In this document: positions 54,782 to 64,000 of the stretch, piece after piece
Layout of the letters: the number at the start of each line of letters is the position of its first letter
How positions within the stretch are numbered: position 1 is the first letter of the stretch
Source of the DNA: Yoonia sp.
Lineage (GTDB): Bacteria > Pseudomonadota > Alphaproteobacteria > Rhodobacterales > Rhodobacteraceae
Assembly (NCBI RefSeq): GCF_017854565.1
Contig: NZ_JAFMHJ010000014.1
Span: 1-64,000 of the forward strand
Length of the DNA stretch: 64,000 nucleotides
Direction of reading: 5' to 3'
Made by a program: the position numbers and the translations under genes
Notes under the pieces: model-generated
Seen by the model: the letters and a program-made list of their open reading frames with translations, nothing else
The model's database searches: none
What the model was told of the DNA's origin: nothing

Positions 54782-54896
54782 GGGATCACTCCTGTTAGTT
54801 GTGATTTGGGGATACGCTGCCCATCTATGAAATCCAAGCCCGATTGACGCCACAGGCAACTTGGTTTTAATTACGCAGCCTTCATCAGAGGATAAG

Positions 54897-55961
54897 ATGC
54901 CCGACAAACCGCCAAACATCGCCGATATGAACGAACGGTCCCGCGAAGTGTTTCGCGCTGTCGTCGAAGGTTATCTGGAAAACGGCACGCCTGTCGGGTC
55001 CCGGACGCTGACCCGCAGCTTGTCCGAACAGGTCAGCGCGGCGACAATCCGAAATGTGATGCAGGACCTTGAATATCTCGGCCTGCTGGACAGTCCGCAC
55101 GTCAGTGCAGGCCGGATTCCCACTCAGCTTGGGTTGCGGATGTTCGTCGATGGCTTGCTTGAGGTGGGCGAACTGCACGGTGACGACCGCCAGAAGATCG
55201 ATAGTACTATTGGCGCAAACGATCACGACGTGGCGACCGTCCTTGATAAGGTAGGCGAGGCGCTGTCCGGCGTGACCCATGGCGCCAGCCTTGTGTTGAC
55301 CCCAAAACACGAGGCCCCGATCAAACACATCGACTTTGTCTCGCTGTCGCGTGAACGGGCGCTTGTCGTCTTGGTCTTTGCCGATGGTCACGTGGAAAAT
55401 CGGATTTTCACGCCACCCGCCGGGCAAACCCCGTCATCCATGCGCGAAGCCGCCAATTTCCTGAACGCCATTGCCGAAGGACACACGCTGTCCATGCTGG
55501 GCACCGTGATCGCACGTGAAATCGCCAACCGTCGTCAGGAAATCGACAGTCTTGCTGCTGATCTGGTCGAAAACGGCTTTGCCTTGTGGGAGAATGAGGG
55601 TGAACCGACAGAGCGCCTGATCGTCCGTGGCCGTGGCAACCTTTTGTCCGACCACGAAAGCCAGGTCGATCTTGAACGTATCCGCACGCTTTTCGATGAT
55701 CTTGAACGCAAGCGTGACATTGCCCAATTTCTGGACTTGGCCGAAGAAGGCGAGGGTGTGCGCATTTTTATTGGGTCCGAAAACAAACTTTTTTCACTTT
55801 CGGGTTCCTCTCTCGTCGTTTCCCCTTATATGAACGCCGACCGTAAGATTATTGGCGCCGTTGGCGTCATAGGTCCGACCCGCCTGAATTATGGGCGGAT
55901 CGTACCGATTGTGAATTACACCGCACAGCTGGTGGGCAAAATGATTGCCGACCGCTCTTGA
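54897..55961 (+). CDS. hrcA: Heat-inducible transcription repressor HrcA
   Basis: HrcA of 354 aa, the repressor that binds CIRCE operators of groESL-type operons. The winged-helix N-terminus is [65 protein letters not shown]. The GAF-like dimerisation domain ends [29 protein letters not shown]. No CIRCE element is visible in the 115-base gap to rph, so it seems not self-repressed through one. ATG at 54897 follows AGAGGATAAG. grpE follows by 12 bases. Confidence 0.97.
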   Translation: MPDKPPNIADMNERSREVFRAVVEGYLENGTPVGSRTLTRSLSEQVSAATIRNVMQDLEYLGLLDSPHVSAGRIPTQLGLRMFVDGLLEVGELHGDDRQKIDSTIGANDHDVATVLDKVGEALSGVTHGASLVLTPKHEAPIKHIDFVSLSRERALVVLVFADGHVENRIFTPPAGQTPSSMREAANFLNAIAEGHTLSMLGTVIAREIANRRQEIDSLAADLVENGFALWENEGEPTERLIVRGRGNLLSDHESQVDLERIRTLFDDLERKRDIAQFLDLAEEGEGVRIFIGSENKLFSLSGSSLVVSPYMNADRKIIGAVGVIGPTRLNYGRIVPIVNYTAQLVGKMIADRS

Positions 55962-55973
55962 AGGGAAAGACAG

Positions 55974-56528
55974 ATGGCCCACAAAGACGCCGAATTTCAA
56001 AGCCTTGATGAACTTGCCGCAGAAGGCGACGAAATGAACATGGCATCTGATGCCACGTTTGATGAAATCGAGGCGCTGCGCGTAGAGCGCGATGAATTCC
56101 GCGATAAATTCATGCGTGCGCTTGCTGACGCCGAAAACACCCGCAAGCGGGCTGAACGTGACCGGCGCGAGGGTGAAAATTATGGCAGCTCCAAGCTGGC
56201 CCGCGACATGCTGCCGGTCTACGACAATATGCGCCGTGCCCTGCAATCTGCAAACGAGGCCGAGCAGCAGGTGAACCGGGCCCTTCTTGAAGGAATCGAA
56301 CTGACCATGCGCGAGCTGATCAGCGTCTTCAAAAAGCATGGAATCGACCCTATTGTGCCTGAAGTCGGTGATAAATTCGATCCCCAAAACCATCAGGCCA
56401 TGTTCGAAGCACCGGTTCCCGGGACCAAGGCCGGTGACATCATTCAGGTCATGACCGAAGGTTTCATGTTGCACGACCGGTTGCTGCGCCCGGCGCAGGT
56501 GGGCGTGTCGTCAACACCCGCATCCTGA
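55974..56528 (+). CDS. grpE: Nucleotide exchange factor GrpE
   Basis: Co-chaperone of 184 aa that releases ADP from DnaK. A long coiled-coil helix (about residues 30-90: IEALRVERDEFRDKFMRALADAENTRKRAERDRRE) leads into LARDMLPVYDNMRRAL and the beta domain FDPQNHQAMFEAPVPGTKAGDIIQVMTEGFMLHDRLLRPAQVGVS. Operon partner of hrcA; ends with a terminator. Confidence 0.97.
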   Translation: MAHKDAEFQSLDELAAEGDEMNMASDATFDEIEALRVERDEFRDKFMRALADAENTRKRAERDRREGENYGSSKLARDMLPVYDNMRRALQSANEAEQQVNRALLEGIELTMRELISVFKKHGIDPIVPEVGDKFDPQNHQAMFEAPVPGTKAGDIIQVMTEGFMLHDRLLRPAQVGVSSTPAS

Positions 56529-56561
56529 CGCGACATAACCCCGGACCTGATTTACAGAACG

Positions 56562-56596
56562 GCAAGGCGGGGATTTCCTCCCCGCCTTGCTTGTTT
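56562..56596 (+). terminator. Terminator between grpE and mutS
   Basis: Perfect 12-bp stem GCAAGGCGGGGA / TCCCCGCCTTGC, loop TTTCC, then TTGTTT. It stops at the first base of the mutS stop codon. Confidence 0.9.
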
Positions 56597-59223
56597 CACA
56601 GCATATCACGCAGCTCATAAATCAGCGCCAGCGCCTCTTTTGGGGTCAGCTCGTCGGGTAAAACGCCTTTCAGCTTTGCCTCGACTCCTGATTCCTTGGG
56701 TTTCGCCATGATTGGCGCAGGCGCGGCCGCAAACAGTGGCAGGTCATCAATAAACGCTTTGCGCACGCCGCCACCCTCACGCTCGCCTTTTTCCAGGGCC
56801 TCCAGCACGACTTTGGCGCGTTCCACAACAACCGTGGGCAACCCTGCCAGCCGCGCGACCTGCACCCCATAGCTGCGGTCGGCGGTGCCGCGTTTCACCT
56901 CGTGCAGGAAAATAACGTCGCCATCCCATTCCTTCACGGTGACCGTCGCGTTTTCCACCCCGTCCAGTTTGGCCGAAAGCGCCGACATTTCATGATAATG
57001 CGTGGCAAAAAGCGCCCGACAGCGGTTCACATCATGCAAATGTTCCAACGTGGCCCAGGCGATCGACAACCCGTCATAGGTTGCCGTGCCCCGGCCAATT
57101 TCATCCAGAATAACCAAGGCGCGATCATCTGCCTGATTAAGAATCGCAGCCGTTTCGACCATTTCGACCATGAACGTGGACCGCCCCCGCGCCAGATCAT
57201 CGGACGCGCCGACCCGGCTGAAAATTTGACTGACGATCCCGATATGCGCCGCCGTCGCCGGGACAAAGCTGCCCATCTGCGCCAGTATCGCCAGCAGCGC
57301 GTTCTGCCGCAAAAACGTCGACTTACCGGCCATGTTCGGCCCGGTCAGCAACCAGATTGAGGCGTCGGTCAGCCCACAGTCATTGGCAATGAACGGCGCA
57401 CCCGATTTTTGCAGCGCCGCCTCGACCACCGGATGCCGCCCGCCGATGATATCAAATGCGCGGCTTTCATCAATCTTTGGGCAAACCCAGCTTTCCGCGA
57501 CGGCCAGATGTGCCAACGCAGTTGCCAGATCATACTCAGACAGCGCTTTGGCCAGCGCGCCCAATGGCCCGGCTTGGGCCATAATCGCTGTAATCAGGCC
57601 GGAATAGAGCCGCTTTTCAATCTCAAGCGCCCGCCCGCCTGCGTTCAAGATCCGTGTCTCAATCTCGCTCAGCGCGACCGTGGTGAACCGGACCTGATTG
57701 GCGGTAGTCTGGCGGTGGATAAATGTCTGGTTCAATGGCGGGGCCATCATCTTGTCGGCGTGGGTTGCCGTCGTTTCGATGAAATAGCCCAGCACATTGT
57801 TGTGCTTGATCTTCAGGGAGGGCACGCCGGACAGTGTGATAAACTCTGCCTGCATCGCCGCAATCACCGATCTGCCTTCGTCACGCAACGTGCGGGCATC
57901 ATCCAGATCCGCGTCATATCCCGGCGCGATAAACCCGCCATCGCGCGCCAATAACGGCGGTTCCGCCACCAGCGCGTCATTAAGCAACGCCAGCAAATCA
58001 TCATACCCGATCAGATCTTGCGCCGCCTCGGCCAGCACCGGGGCCACGTCCGTGGGAAGACACGCGGCCAATCCGGCGGCTTGCCCAATTGTATTGCGGA
58101 TCGCAGCCATATCGCGCGGCCCGCCCCGATCCAGCGCCAGACGCGACAGCGCGCGGTCCAGATCATGCACGCCGCGCAACCTGTCCCGGACATCGGCGAC
58201 AAGCCGCGTCTTTTCGACCAGATACCCCACTGACGCCTGCCGCGCCGCGATGACCGACAGCGTGCACGAAGGCGACGCGAGCCGCCGTTCCAGCAACCGC
58301 GCACCACCCGCCGTGACGGTACGATCGACGCAGTGCAACAGCGACCCCTGCCGCCCGCCGTTCAAACCATGTGTCAACTCAAGCGACCGGCGCGTCGCGG
58401 CGTCGATCTGCATCGCTGCGGTCTGGCCTTCCTGAACGGGTGGGCGCAGCAGCGGCAGATTGCCCTTTTGGGTGATGTCCAGATATTCCGCCACCGCCGC
58501 CATTGCCGCGACCTCGGCCCGGCTGAAGCTGCCAAATCCGTCCAGCGACCCGACCTTATACAGCCCACACAGCCGCTTTTCGCCCGCCGTGCTATCGAAT
58601 GCCGCAGCGCCCAGTGTCGTCAATGCAGCGCCGGAATCAGACACTATTCCGGCCCAGTCCGCTTCTGATCCATCAACAACGATCACCTCGCGCGGGCTTA
58701 ACCGCGCCAGTTCGGGGCCCAGTTGCACGGGCGGGCAGACCATCACGTGAAACGCCCCGGTCGAAATATCGACCCAAGCCAGCGCCGCTTCATCGCGGAC
58801 CACCGCATAGGCGGATAAGAAATTGTGCCGCCGCGCGTCCAGCAATGAATCCTCGGTCAATGTGCCGGGCGTGACCAGCCGCACGACATCGCGCTTCACA
58901 ACTGACTTTGCGCCGCGCTTTTTCGCCTCGGCGGGATTTTCCATCTGCTCGCATACCGCGACACGAAATCCCTTGCGGATCAGCGTCAGCAAATACCCCT
59001 CGGACGCATGGACCGGGACACCGCACATCGGGATGTCCTTTTCCTCATGTTTGCCCCGTTTGGTCAGCGCAATATCAAGCGCCGCCGATGCCGCCACGGC
59101 ATCATCGAAAAACATCTCGTAAAAGTCGCCCATCCGGTAAAACAACAAGGCGTTTGGATAGCCCGCCTTCAGGTCCAGATATTGCGCCATCATCGGTGTG
59201 ACATTGCTGGTCGTGGTGCTCAT
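56596..59223 (-). CDS. mutS: DNA mismatch repair protein MutS
   Basis: MutS1 of 875 aa. The mismatch-binding motif is LLFYRMGDFYEMF (F-x-E). The ATPase has LTGPNMAGKSTFLRQNALLAILAQMGSFVPA (Walker A), ALVILDEIGRGTATYDGLSIAWA and ATHYHEMSAL. Full length. The convergent terminator beyond its stop separates it from grpE; its promoter lies in the 125-base divergent gap to maeB. Confidence 0.98.
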   Translation of the reverse strand: MSTTTSNVTPMMAQYLDLKAGYPNALLFYRMGDFYEMFFDDAVAASAALDIALTKRGKHEEKDIPMCGVPVHASEGYLLTLIRKGFRVAVCEQMENPAEAKKRGAKSVVKRDVVRLVTPGTLTEDSLLDARRHNFLSAYAVVRDEAALAWVDISTGAFHVMVCPPVQLGPELARLSPREVIVVDGSEADWAGIVSDSGAALTTLGAAAFDSTAGEKRLCGLYKVGSLDGFGSFSRAEVAAMAAVAEYLDITQKGNLPLLRPPVQEGQTAAMQIDAATRRSLELTHGLNGGRQGSLLHCVDRTVTAGGARLLERRLASPSCTLSVIAARQASVGYLVEKTRLVADVRDRLRGVHDLDRALSRLALDRGGPRDMAAIRNTIGQAAGLAACLPTDVAPVLAEAAQDLIGYDDLLALLNDALVAEPPLLARDGGFIAPGYDADLDDARTLRDEGRSVIAAMQAEFITLSGVPSLKIKHNNVLGYFIETTATHADKMMAPPLNQTFIHRQTTANQVRFTTVALSEIETRILNAGGRALEIEKRLYSGLITAIMAQAGPLGALAKALSEYDLATALAHLAVAESWVCPKIDESRAFDIIGGRHPVVEAALQKSGAPFIANDCGLTDASIWLLTGPNMAGKSTFLRQNALLAILAQMGSFVPATAAHIGIVSQIFSRVGASDDLARGRSTFMVEMVETAAILNQADDRALVILDEIGRGTATYDGLSIAWATLEHLHDVNRCRALFATHYHEMSALSAKLDGVENATVTVKEWDGDVIFLHEVKRGTADRSYGVQVARLAGLPTVVVERAKVVLEALEKGEREGGGVRKAFIDDLPLFAAAPAPIMAKPKESGVEAKLKGVLPDELTPKEALALIYELRDML

Positions 59224-59348
59224 GTATCCCCCCGGATCATTACGCGCGACACTACCCAGCCGATGTTAGCGGCGAAACCCCGAAATGAACCCGTTGCGGC
59301 CCCGGCCTGCAAACCGCTATGTCATGCGAACGCCAATGGGAGGAACAC

Positions 59349-61604
59349 ATGGCCAAGACCAAATTGACCCGCGAGGATGCGCTGGCATTTCACATGCAGC
59401 CCACCCCCGGAAAATGGGAAATTCAGGCCACCGTGCCAATGACCACACAGCGCGACCTGTCGCTGGCTTATTCGCCCGGTGTGGCCATCCCCTGCGAAGA
59501 AATTCACGCCAATCCTGCCGCCGCATACGATTATACCAACAAGGGCAATCTGGTCGCTGTCATCACCAACGGCACCGCTGTCCTTGGCCTTGGCAATCTT
59601 GGCGCGCTTGCGTCCAAGCCGGTGATGGAGGGGAAATCGGTCCTGTTCAAACGCTTTGCCGATGTAAACTCGATTGATATCGAACTGGATACCGAAGACC
59701 CGGACGCCTTTTGCAACGCGGTCCGCCTGATGGGGCCGACGTTTGGCGGCATCAACCTTGAAGACATCAAAGCACCCGAATGTTTTATCATCGAACAGCG
59801 TCTCAAGGAAGAAATGGACATCCCCGTCTTTCATGACGATCAACATGGCACCGCCGTGATCTGTGCCGCCGGTCTGCTGAATGCGCTGCACCTGTCGGGC
59901 AAGAAAATCGAAGATGTCAAAATCGTGCTGAACGGTGCGGGAGCGGCAGGGATCGCTTGCCTTGAACTGCTCAAGGCGATGGGCGCTCAGCACAACAACT
60001 GCATCATGTGCGATACCAAGGGCGTTATCTACCAAGGCCGCACCGAAGGCATGAACCAATGGAAGTCGGCCCATGCCGCAACAACCAAGGCCCGGTCCCT
60101 AGCCGACGCGATGGACGGCGCCGATGTCTTTCTTGGCGTCAGCGCAAAGGGCGCCGTGACCCAGGATATGGTGATCAGCATGGCCCCAAATCCGGTCATC
60201 TTTGCCATGGCCAACCCTGACCCTGAAATCACCCCGGAAGAAGCCCACGCCGTCCGCGAAGACGCCATCGTGGCCACCGGCCGCAGCGATTACCCCAATC
60301 AGGTCAATAACGTACTTGGCTTTCCCTATCTGTTCCGTGGCGCGCTTGATATCCACGGCCGTGCGATCAACGACGCCATGAAAATCGCCTGCGCCGAAGC
60401 GCTCGCCGCGCTCGCCCGCGAAGACGTCCCGGACGAGGTCGCGATGGCCTATGGTAAGAAACTCAGCTTTGGGCGCGATTACATCATCCCCACGCCGTTT
60501 GATCCCCGCCTCATTCACCGGATTCCCACCGCCGTGGCGCGTGCCGGCATGAAAACCGGGGTGGCCCGGCGGCCCATCGTGGATATGGACGCCTACGAGG
60601 CATCGCTGAAATCCCGGATGGACCCGACCGCGTCGATCTTGCGCAGCCTCAACGCGCGCGCCCGCGCCGCACAATCCACCGTGGTTTTTGCCGAAGGCGA
60701 CGACCCCCGCGTGCTGCGCGCCGCCGTTCTTTATCAACGCTCCGGCATGGGCAAGGCGCTTGTCGTTGGGCGCGATAGCGATGTGCGGAACAAGCTGACG
60801 GCCGAAGGTTTGGCTGATGCTGTCAGCGAACTGACAATCGTGAACGCCGCCAACACCGAACACCTCGAAACCTACAAGGATTTCTTGTACAAACGCCTGC
60901 AGCGCAAGGGGTTTGACACGCAAGATGTCCATCGCCTTGCCGCGCGCGACCGGCATGTCTTTGCTGCGCTGATGCTGGCCCACGGGCACGCTGACGGAAT
61001 GGTCACCGGGGCGACCCGCAAATCGGCGCATGTGCTGGAACTGATCAACCACGTCTTTGACGCGCAGCCCCACGATGGCGCGGTGGGCGTCACGGCAGTC
61101 CTGAACAAAGGCCGGATCATCTTGATCGCGGATACGCTGGTTCACGAATGGCCGGATGAAAATGATCTTGCCGATATCGCCGAACGCGGTGCCTCTGTCG
61201 CCCGCGAACTGGGCCTGGAACCGCGCGTGGCGTTCCTGTCGTTCTCGACGTTCGGTTATCCGGTGTCCGAACGGGCCGAAAAGATGCACCAGGCCCCGCG
61301 TGTGCTGGATCAGCGCAGGGTCAATTTCGAATACGAAGGTGAAATGACCGTTGACGTCGCGCTGAACCCCAAAGCCATGGAACATTATCCGTTTTCGCGG
61401 CTGACTGGCCCGGCGAACGTGCTGGTGGTGCCCGCGCGCCATTCCGCGTCCATCTCGGTCAAGTTGTTGCAGGAAATGGGCGGGGCGACCGTGATTGGCC
61501 CGATCCTGTCGGGGATCGGCAAGCCGGTGCAGATCTGTTCGACCGTCTCAACCGTGAATGACATCCTGAACATGGCCGTCATCGCGGCCTGCCGGATCGA
61601 CTGA
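59349..61604 (+). CDS. maeB: NADP-dependent malic enzyme
   Basis: Large malic enzyme of 751 aa. N-terminal malic domain (DLSLAYSPGVAIPCEEI, YTNKGNLVAVITNGTAVLGLGNLGA, PVFHDDQHGTAVICAAGLLNAL), Rossmann NAD(P) domain (IVLNGAGAAGIACLELL), and a C-terminal phosphotransacetylase-like domain from about residue 430 (VVFAEGDDPRVLRAAVLYQ ... GATVIGPILSGIGKPVQI). It decarboxylates malate to pyruvate; the PTA-like part is generally regulatory. ATG at 59349 follows GGGAGGAACAC. Confidence 0.96.
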   Translation: MAKTKLTREDALAFHMQPTPGKWEIQATVPMTTQRDLSLAYSPGVAIPCEEIHANPAAAYDYTNKGNLVAVITNGTAVLGLGNLGALASKPVMEGKSVLFKRFADVNSIDIELDTEDPDAFCNAVRLMGPTFGGINLEDIKAPECFIIEQRLKEEMDIPVFHDDQHGTAVICAAGLLNALHLSGKKIEDVKIVLNGAGAAGIACLELLKAMGAQHNNCIMCDTKGVIYQGRTEGMNQWKSAHAATTKARSLADAMDGADVFLGVSAKGAVTQDMVISMAPNPVIFAMANPDPEITPEEAHAVREDAIVATGRSDYPNQVNNVLGFPYLFRGALDIHGRAINDAMKIACAEALAALAREDVPDEVAMAYGKKLSFGRDYIIPTPFDPRLIHRIPTAVARAGMKTGVARRPIVDMDAYEASLKSRMDPTASILRSLNARARAAQSTVVFAEGDDPRVLRAAVLYQRSGMGKALVVGRDSDVRNKLTAEGLADAVSELTIVNAANTEHLETYKDFLYKRLQRKGFDTQDVHRLAARDRHVFAALMLAHGHADGMVTGATRKSAHVLELINHVFDAQPHDGAVGVTAVLNKGRIILIADTLVHEWPDENDLADIAERGASVARELGLEPRVAFLSFSTFGYPVSERAEKMHQAPRVLDQRRVNFEYEGEMTVDVALNPKAMEHYPFSRLTGPANVLVVPARHSASISVKLLQEMGGATVIGPILSGIGKPVQICSTVSTVNDILNMAVIAACRID

Positions 61605-62470
61605 TGGCGCTTTGGAACCTTGGTTCGATCAACGCGGATGTCGTCTATGCGGTGCCGCATATCCCGGCGCCGGGGGAAACCCTGTCGTCCATGAACCGAC
61701 AGATGTTTCTGGGCGGCAAGGGGGCCAATATGTCGGTCGCCGCCGCCCGTGCCGCCGCCCATGTGAACCACATCGGCGCGGTTGGCCCCGATGGGCGCTG
61801 GGCCGTGGACCGGTTGCTGGAATACGGCGTTGATACCCGGCACATCACGACCGTTGCCACAGAAACCGCCCAAGCGATCATCATGGTCGATCCGCAGGGC
61901 GAAAACGCCATCGTCCTGCACCCCGGCGCCAACGCCGAAATCCCGCAAACCACGCTGCAAACCGCCATGGCCGAGGCGCAAACCGGCGACTGGCTGGTTA
62001 TCCAAAACGAAACCAACCTGCAACGTACCGCCGCCGCTCTGGGCAAGAAGATGGGTCTGCGCGTGGCCTATGCCGCCGCCCCTTTTGATGCCGACAGGGT
62101 TCTGGCGGTCCTGCCATATCTGGATTTTCTGATCCTGAACGCCGTCGAGGCCGCGCAGTTGCAAACGGCGACCGGCCAAACGCCCGCCGACCTGCCGGTG
62201 CGCGATGTGATTGTGACCCTTGGCGCCGATGGTGCCGATTGGTACGGCGCGGACGGAAAACAGCACTTTGATGCGATCAACGTCGCGCCCGTCGATACGA
62301 CAGGCGCGGGCGATACGTTTACCGGCTACGTGTTGGCCGGTCTTGATCGGGGGATGCCGATGGCCCAAGCGATCAATCTCGCAACCAAGGCGGCCGCGCT
62401 GATGGTCATGCGCCACGGCACCGCCGACGTGATCCCCGATCTATCCGAAGTGCAGGCGTTTCAATCGTGA
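61604..62470 (+). CDS. rbsK: Ribokinase-type PfkB sugar kinase
   Basis: PfkB-family kinase of 288 aa. [34 protein letters not shown] (substrate pocket) and [17 protein letters not shown] (anion hole and catalytic aspartate) fit ribokinase. Its ATG overlaps the maeB stop by one base, so it is probably co-translated, though no metabolic link to malic enzyme is evident. Overlaps msrA end by 10 bases. Confidence 0.9.
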   Translation: MALWNLGSINADVVYAVPHIPAPGETLSSMNRQMFLGGKGANMSVAAARAAAHVNHIGAVGPDGRWAVDRLLEYGVDTRHITTVATETAQAIIMVDPQGENAIVLHPGANAEIPQTTLQTAMAEAQTGDWLVIQNETNLQRTAAALGKKMGLRVAYAAAPFDADRVLAVLPYLDFLILNAVEAAQLQTATGQTPADLPVRDVIVTLGADGADWYGADGKQHFDAINVAPVDTTGAGDTFTGYVLAGLDRGMPMAQAINLATKAAALMVMRHGTADVIPDLSEVQAFQS

Positions 62471-63102
62471 TGCACAAACGGCGCGTCATCACCCCATAGC
62501 TGGGCGACCCGCGTATCACGGCCACAGCCCTGACGATAAAATGCGTAGGCCTCGGTTTGGCGCTTTGGCCCGCGACGGGTCAGCACGATCGACTGGCCAT
62601 TGTAGTAATCCTGATGATACGCTTCGGCTTCGTAAAACCGGGCTGCGTCCAAAATCGGCGTGACAATCTGCTGGCCAAGTTCACGCTGCGCGTCTGCCTT
62701 GGCTGCTTCTGCAGCGGCGCGTTGGGCCGGGTTAGACACGAAAATAGCTGTGCGATAGCTGTCACCGCGGTCACAAAACTGCCCGCCCGCATCTGTTGGG
62801 TCTACCGACCGAAAGAACAGACGCAGCAATGCGTCATAGCTGATGACATCGGCGTCATAGGTAATCTCGACCGCCTCGTAATGCCCGGTGCCTTTGATGG
62901 TCTGATAGGTCGGGTCAGCCGTGGTGCCGCCGGTGTAGCCCGACACAACCTCTTGCACGCCCGCCACCGATTCGAAATCGCTTTCGACGCACCAAAAACA
63001 ACCGCCCGCGACGGTGGCTGTCTGGATATCTTCGGCAACCGCCACCTGCCCGACGGGCGCAATGGCAACCGCCAGTGCGACAGCTTTCAGTGTCTTGAAC
63101 AT
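62461..63102 (-). CDS. msrA: Periplasmic peptide methionine-S-sulfoxide reductase
   Basis: MsrA of 213 aa with a Sec signal peptide [23 protein letters not shown], so it repairs methionine sulfoxide in exported proteins. The catalytic motif is [38 protein letters not shown] and the C-terminal AEAYHQDYY are family-typical. The track start is 34 codons early; ATG at 63102 follows AAAGGAGATACAAG. An extra C-terminal cysteine (YRQGCGRDT) may resolve the sulfenic acid. Confidence 0.95.
   Translation of the reverse strand: MFKTLKAVALAVAIAPVGQVAVAEDIQTATVAGGCFWCVESDFESVAGVQEVVSGYTGGTTADPTYQTIKGTGHYEAVEITYDADVISYDALLRLFFRSVDPTDAGGQFCDRGDSYRTAIFVSNPAQRAAAEAAKADAQRELGQQIVTPILDAARFYEAEAYHQDYYNGQSIVLTRRGPKRQTEAYAFYRQGCGRDTRVAQLWGDDAPFVHHD
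62722..62744 (+). repeat. Recurring GCCGGGTTAGACAC motif, copy in msrA
   Basis: TTGGGCCGGGTTAGACACG, identical over 19 bases to 29521-29539 in addA, but here antisense to the gene (coding VSNPA on the minus strand). Confidence 0.65.
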
Positions 63103-63235
63103 CTTGTATCTCCTTTGTGGGCCAGCCTGCCTGCCTTTTGATGATCCGTGCAATGCACACGCAGGTGATCTCACGCGCTGTTTACCTCTTGGAACATTTC
63201 TCATCCCGCCCTAGCGTTCCGACAGGAGGACCAAA

Positions 63236-64000
63236 ATGACCGAAGTCACCACACACCAAGCCGAAGAAGACGCGCGCAACGAACATATCCTGATCTACGT
63301 CGATGGCCGGATTGTCCCGAAATCGCAGGCCACGGTCAGCGTCTATGACAGCGGCTTCATGTTGGGCGACGGCGTGTGGGAAGGGTTGCGGCTGTATAGC
63401 GGCACCTGGGCCTTCATGGATGAACATATTGGTCGACTGTTCGAGGCGGCCAAGGCGATCGACCTGGATATCGGCATGGACCGGAACGGCGTCATCGCGG
63501 CCTTGCTGGCGACGCAGGACGCCAACGGTATGACCACCGATGCCCATGCGCGCCTGATGATCACCCGGGGCGTCAAGGTCCGCCCGTTCCAGCACCCCGG
63601 TTTATCGCGGTCCGGGCCGACGTTCGTGATCATCATGGAGCATTCCAAACCGAAGATTCCGCGCCCGATTACCTTGGCCACGGTCCCGCATCAGCGCGGC
63701 TTGCCCATGACCCAGGACCCCAAGCTAAACAGCCATTCGAAACTGAACTGCATCCTTGCCTGTATCGCGGCACAAAAGGCCGGCGCCGACGAAGCGCTGA
63801 TGCTGGACGTGCATGGTTTCGTGAACACGACCAACGCGTGCAATTTCTTTATCGTCAAGAAGGGGGCGGTTTGGACCTCGACCGGGGATTACTGCATGAA
63901 CGGGATCACCCGGCAAAAGGTGATCGACCTGTGCCGCGCCAATGGCATCCCGGTGTTTGAACGCAACTTCAGCCTGGTCGATACCTACAGCGCGGACGAG
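63236..64000 (+). CDS. Class IV aminotransferase, 3' end missing
   Basis: PLP aminotransferase, 255 codons in the window and open at the right edge (not in the ORF track for this reason). N-terminal ILIYVDGRIVPKSQATVSVYDSGFMLGDGVWEGLRLYSG, the PLP-lysine segment PKLNSHSKLNCILACIAAQKAGADEALMLD and GFVNTTNACNFFIVKKGAVWT are typical of D-amino acid/branched-chain aminotransferases (fold type IV). GGAGGACCAAA lies before the ATG. Substrate is not decided by the visible part. Confidence 0.9.
   Translation, partial: MTEVTTHQAEEDARNEHILIYVDGRIVPKSQATVSVYDSGFMLGDGVWEGLRLYSGTWAFMDEHIGRLFEAAKAIDLDIGMDRNGVIAALLATQDANGMTTDAHARLMITRGVKVRPFQHPGLSRSGPTFVIIMEHSKPKIPRPITLATVPHQRGLPMTQDPKLNSHSKLNCILACIAAQKAGADEALMLDVHGFVNTTNACNFFIVKKGAVWTSTGDYCMNGITRQKVIDLCRANGIPVFERNFSLVDTYSADE

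Noticed and set aside
54782-54896. CIRCE element or sigma32 promoter before hrcA
   Set aside because: No TTAGCACTC-N9-GAGTGCTAA is present; CCCATCT occurs but without a matching -35 at the right distance.
58735-58752. Possible third parS (ATCACGTGAAACG) in mutS
   Set aside because: Only the right half matches; the left half GACCA does not resemble TGTTT.
60099-61442. 447-aa minus-strand ORF
   Set aside because: Lies wholly opposite maeB, whose plus frame has malic enzyme and phosphotransacetylase motifs; the antisense protein is His/Arg/Gly-rich with no family features.
61385-62416. 343-aa minus-strand ORF
   Set aside because: Antisense to the end of maeB and to the ribokinase gene; no recognisable motif.
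1-64000. tRNA, rRNA, CRISPR arrays, insertion sequences, prophage or toxin-antitoxin genes
   Set aside because: Intergenic regions are short and I saw no cloverleaf with CCA-proximal stems, no regularly spaced repeats, and no transposase, integrase or phage proteins in any supported frame.

Overview
This window comes from a GC-rich alphaproteobacterial chromosome, almost certainly a member of the Rhodobacterales (Roseobacter group). The evidence is the RegB/SenC/RegA redox cluster, the tsaD-gpsA-YciI-EVE block, hemD with a mitofilin-like gene and hemY, and above all the origin neighbourhood secB | dnaQ-coaE-aroE-maf | hemJ-rho-mnmE-mnmG-rsmG-parA-parB | hemW-rdgB-rph | hrcA-grpE | mutS. Genus-level placement cannot be made from this sequence alone. 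I see no tRNA, rRNA, CRISPR array, insertion sequence or prophage; the window reads as core chromosome.

Layout. 1-5.4 kb: the 5' end of a secreted protein gene, a YggS PLP protein, an RluA-family pseudouridine synthase, and a detoxification block (alpha/beta hydrolase plus ring-cleaving dioxygenase of MhqD/MhqO type, aldehyde dehydrogenase, divergent 1-Cys peroxiredoxin). 5.7-7.4 kb: an unrecognised secreted Gly/Asp/His-rich protein followed by a putative outer-membrane barrel. 7.5-13.4 kb: pnp, hemY, mitofilin-like, hemD on the minus strand. 13.5-16.2 kb: tsaD, gpsA and two small genes. 16.5-19.2 kb: DUF2853, ahcY, HD hydrolase. 19.3-23.7 kb: regA, senC, regB and a kinase-less PAS protein. 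23.7-32.4 kb: tsaE-amgK-murU-addB-addA with overlapping junctions, then trxA. 32.5-41.9 kb: capsule-synthesis-like protein, hslV and hslU separated by two genes, MFS transporter, Smr, mltA, Tim44-like protein, fxsA, secB. 41.9-44.6 kb: dnaQ-coaE-aroE-maf run leftward. 44.57-44.97 kb: AT-rich intergenic region with DnaA boxes, the candidate chromosomal origin. 45-52.3 kb: hemJ, rho, mnmE, mnmG, rsmG, parA, parB run rightward, with two perfect 16-bp parS palindromes at the starts of mnmG and rsmG. 52.3-64 kb: hemW, rdgB, rph; hrcA, grpE; mutS; maeB, ribokinase; periplasmic msrA; and a truncated class IV aminotransferase.

Together these genes cover chromosome start-up and segregation (oriC, parS, ParAB), DNA and RNA maintenance (MutS, AddAB, PNPase, RNase PH, Rho), tRNA modification (TsaD, TsaE, MnmE, MnmG), protein quality control (HslVU, HrcA, GrpE, SecB), peptidoglycan recycling (AmgK, MurU, MltA) and redox sensing. 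The most notable items outside standard annotation are: the candidate origin; parS sites that write protein sequence; a recurring 19-23 bp motif built on GCCGGGTTAGACAC in at least five genes; a set of nested inverted repeats between the aldehyde dehydrogenase and peroxiredoxin genes; the unrecognised GD-rich/barrel pair; and an mltA gene that has no signal peptide and is in frame with the stop of the gene before it.
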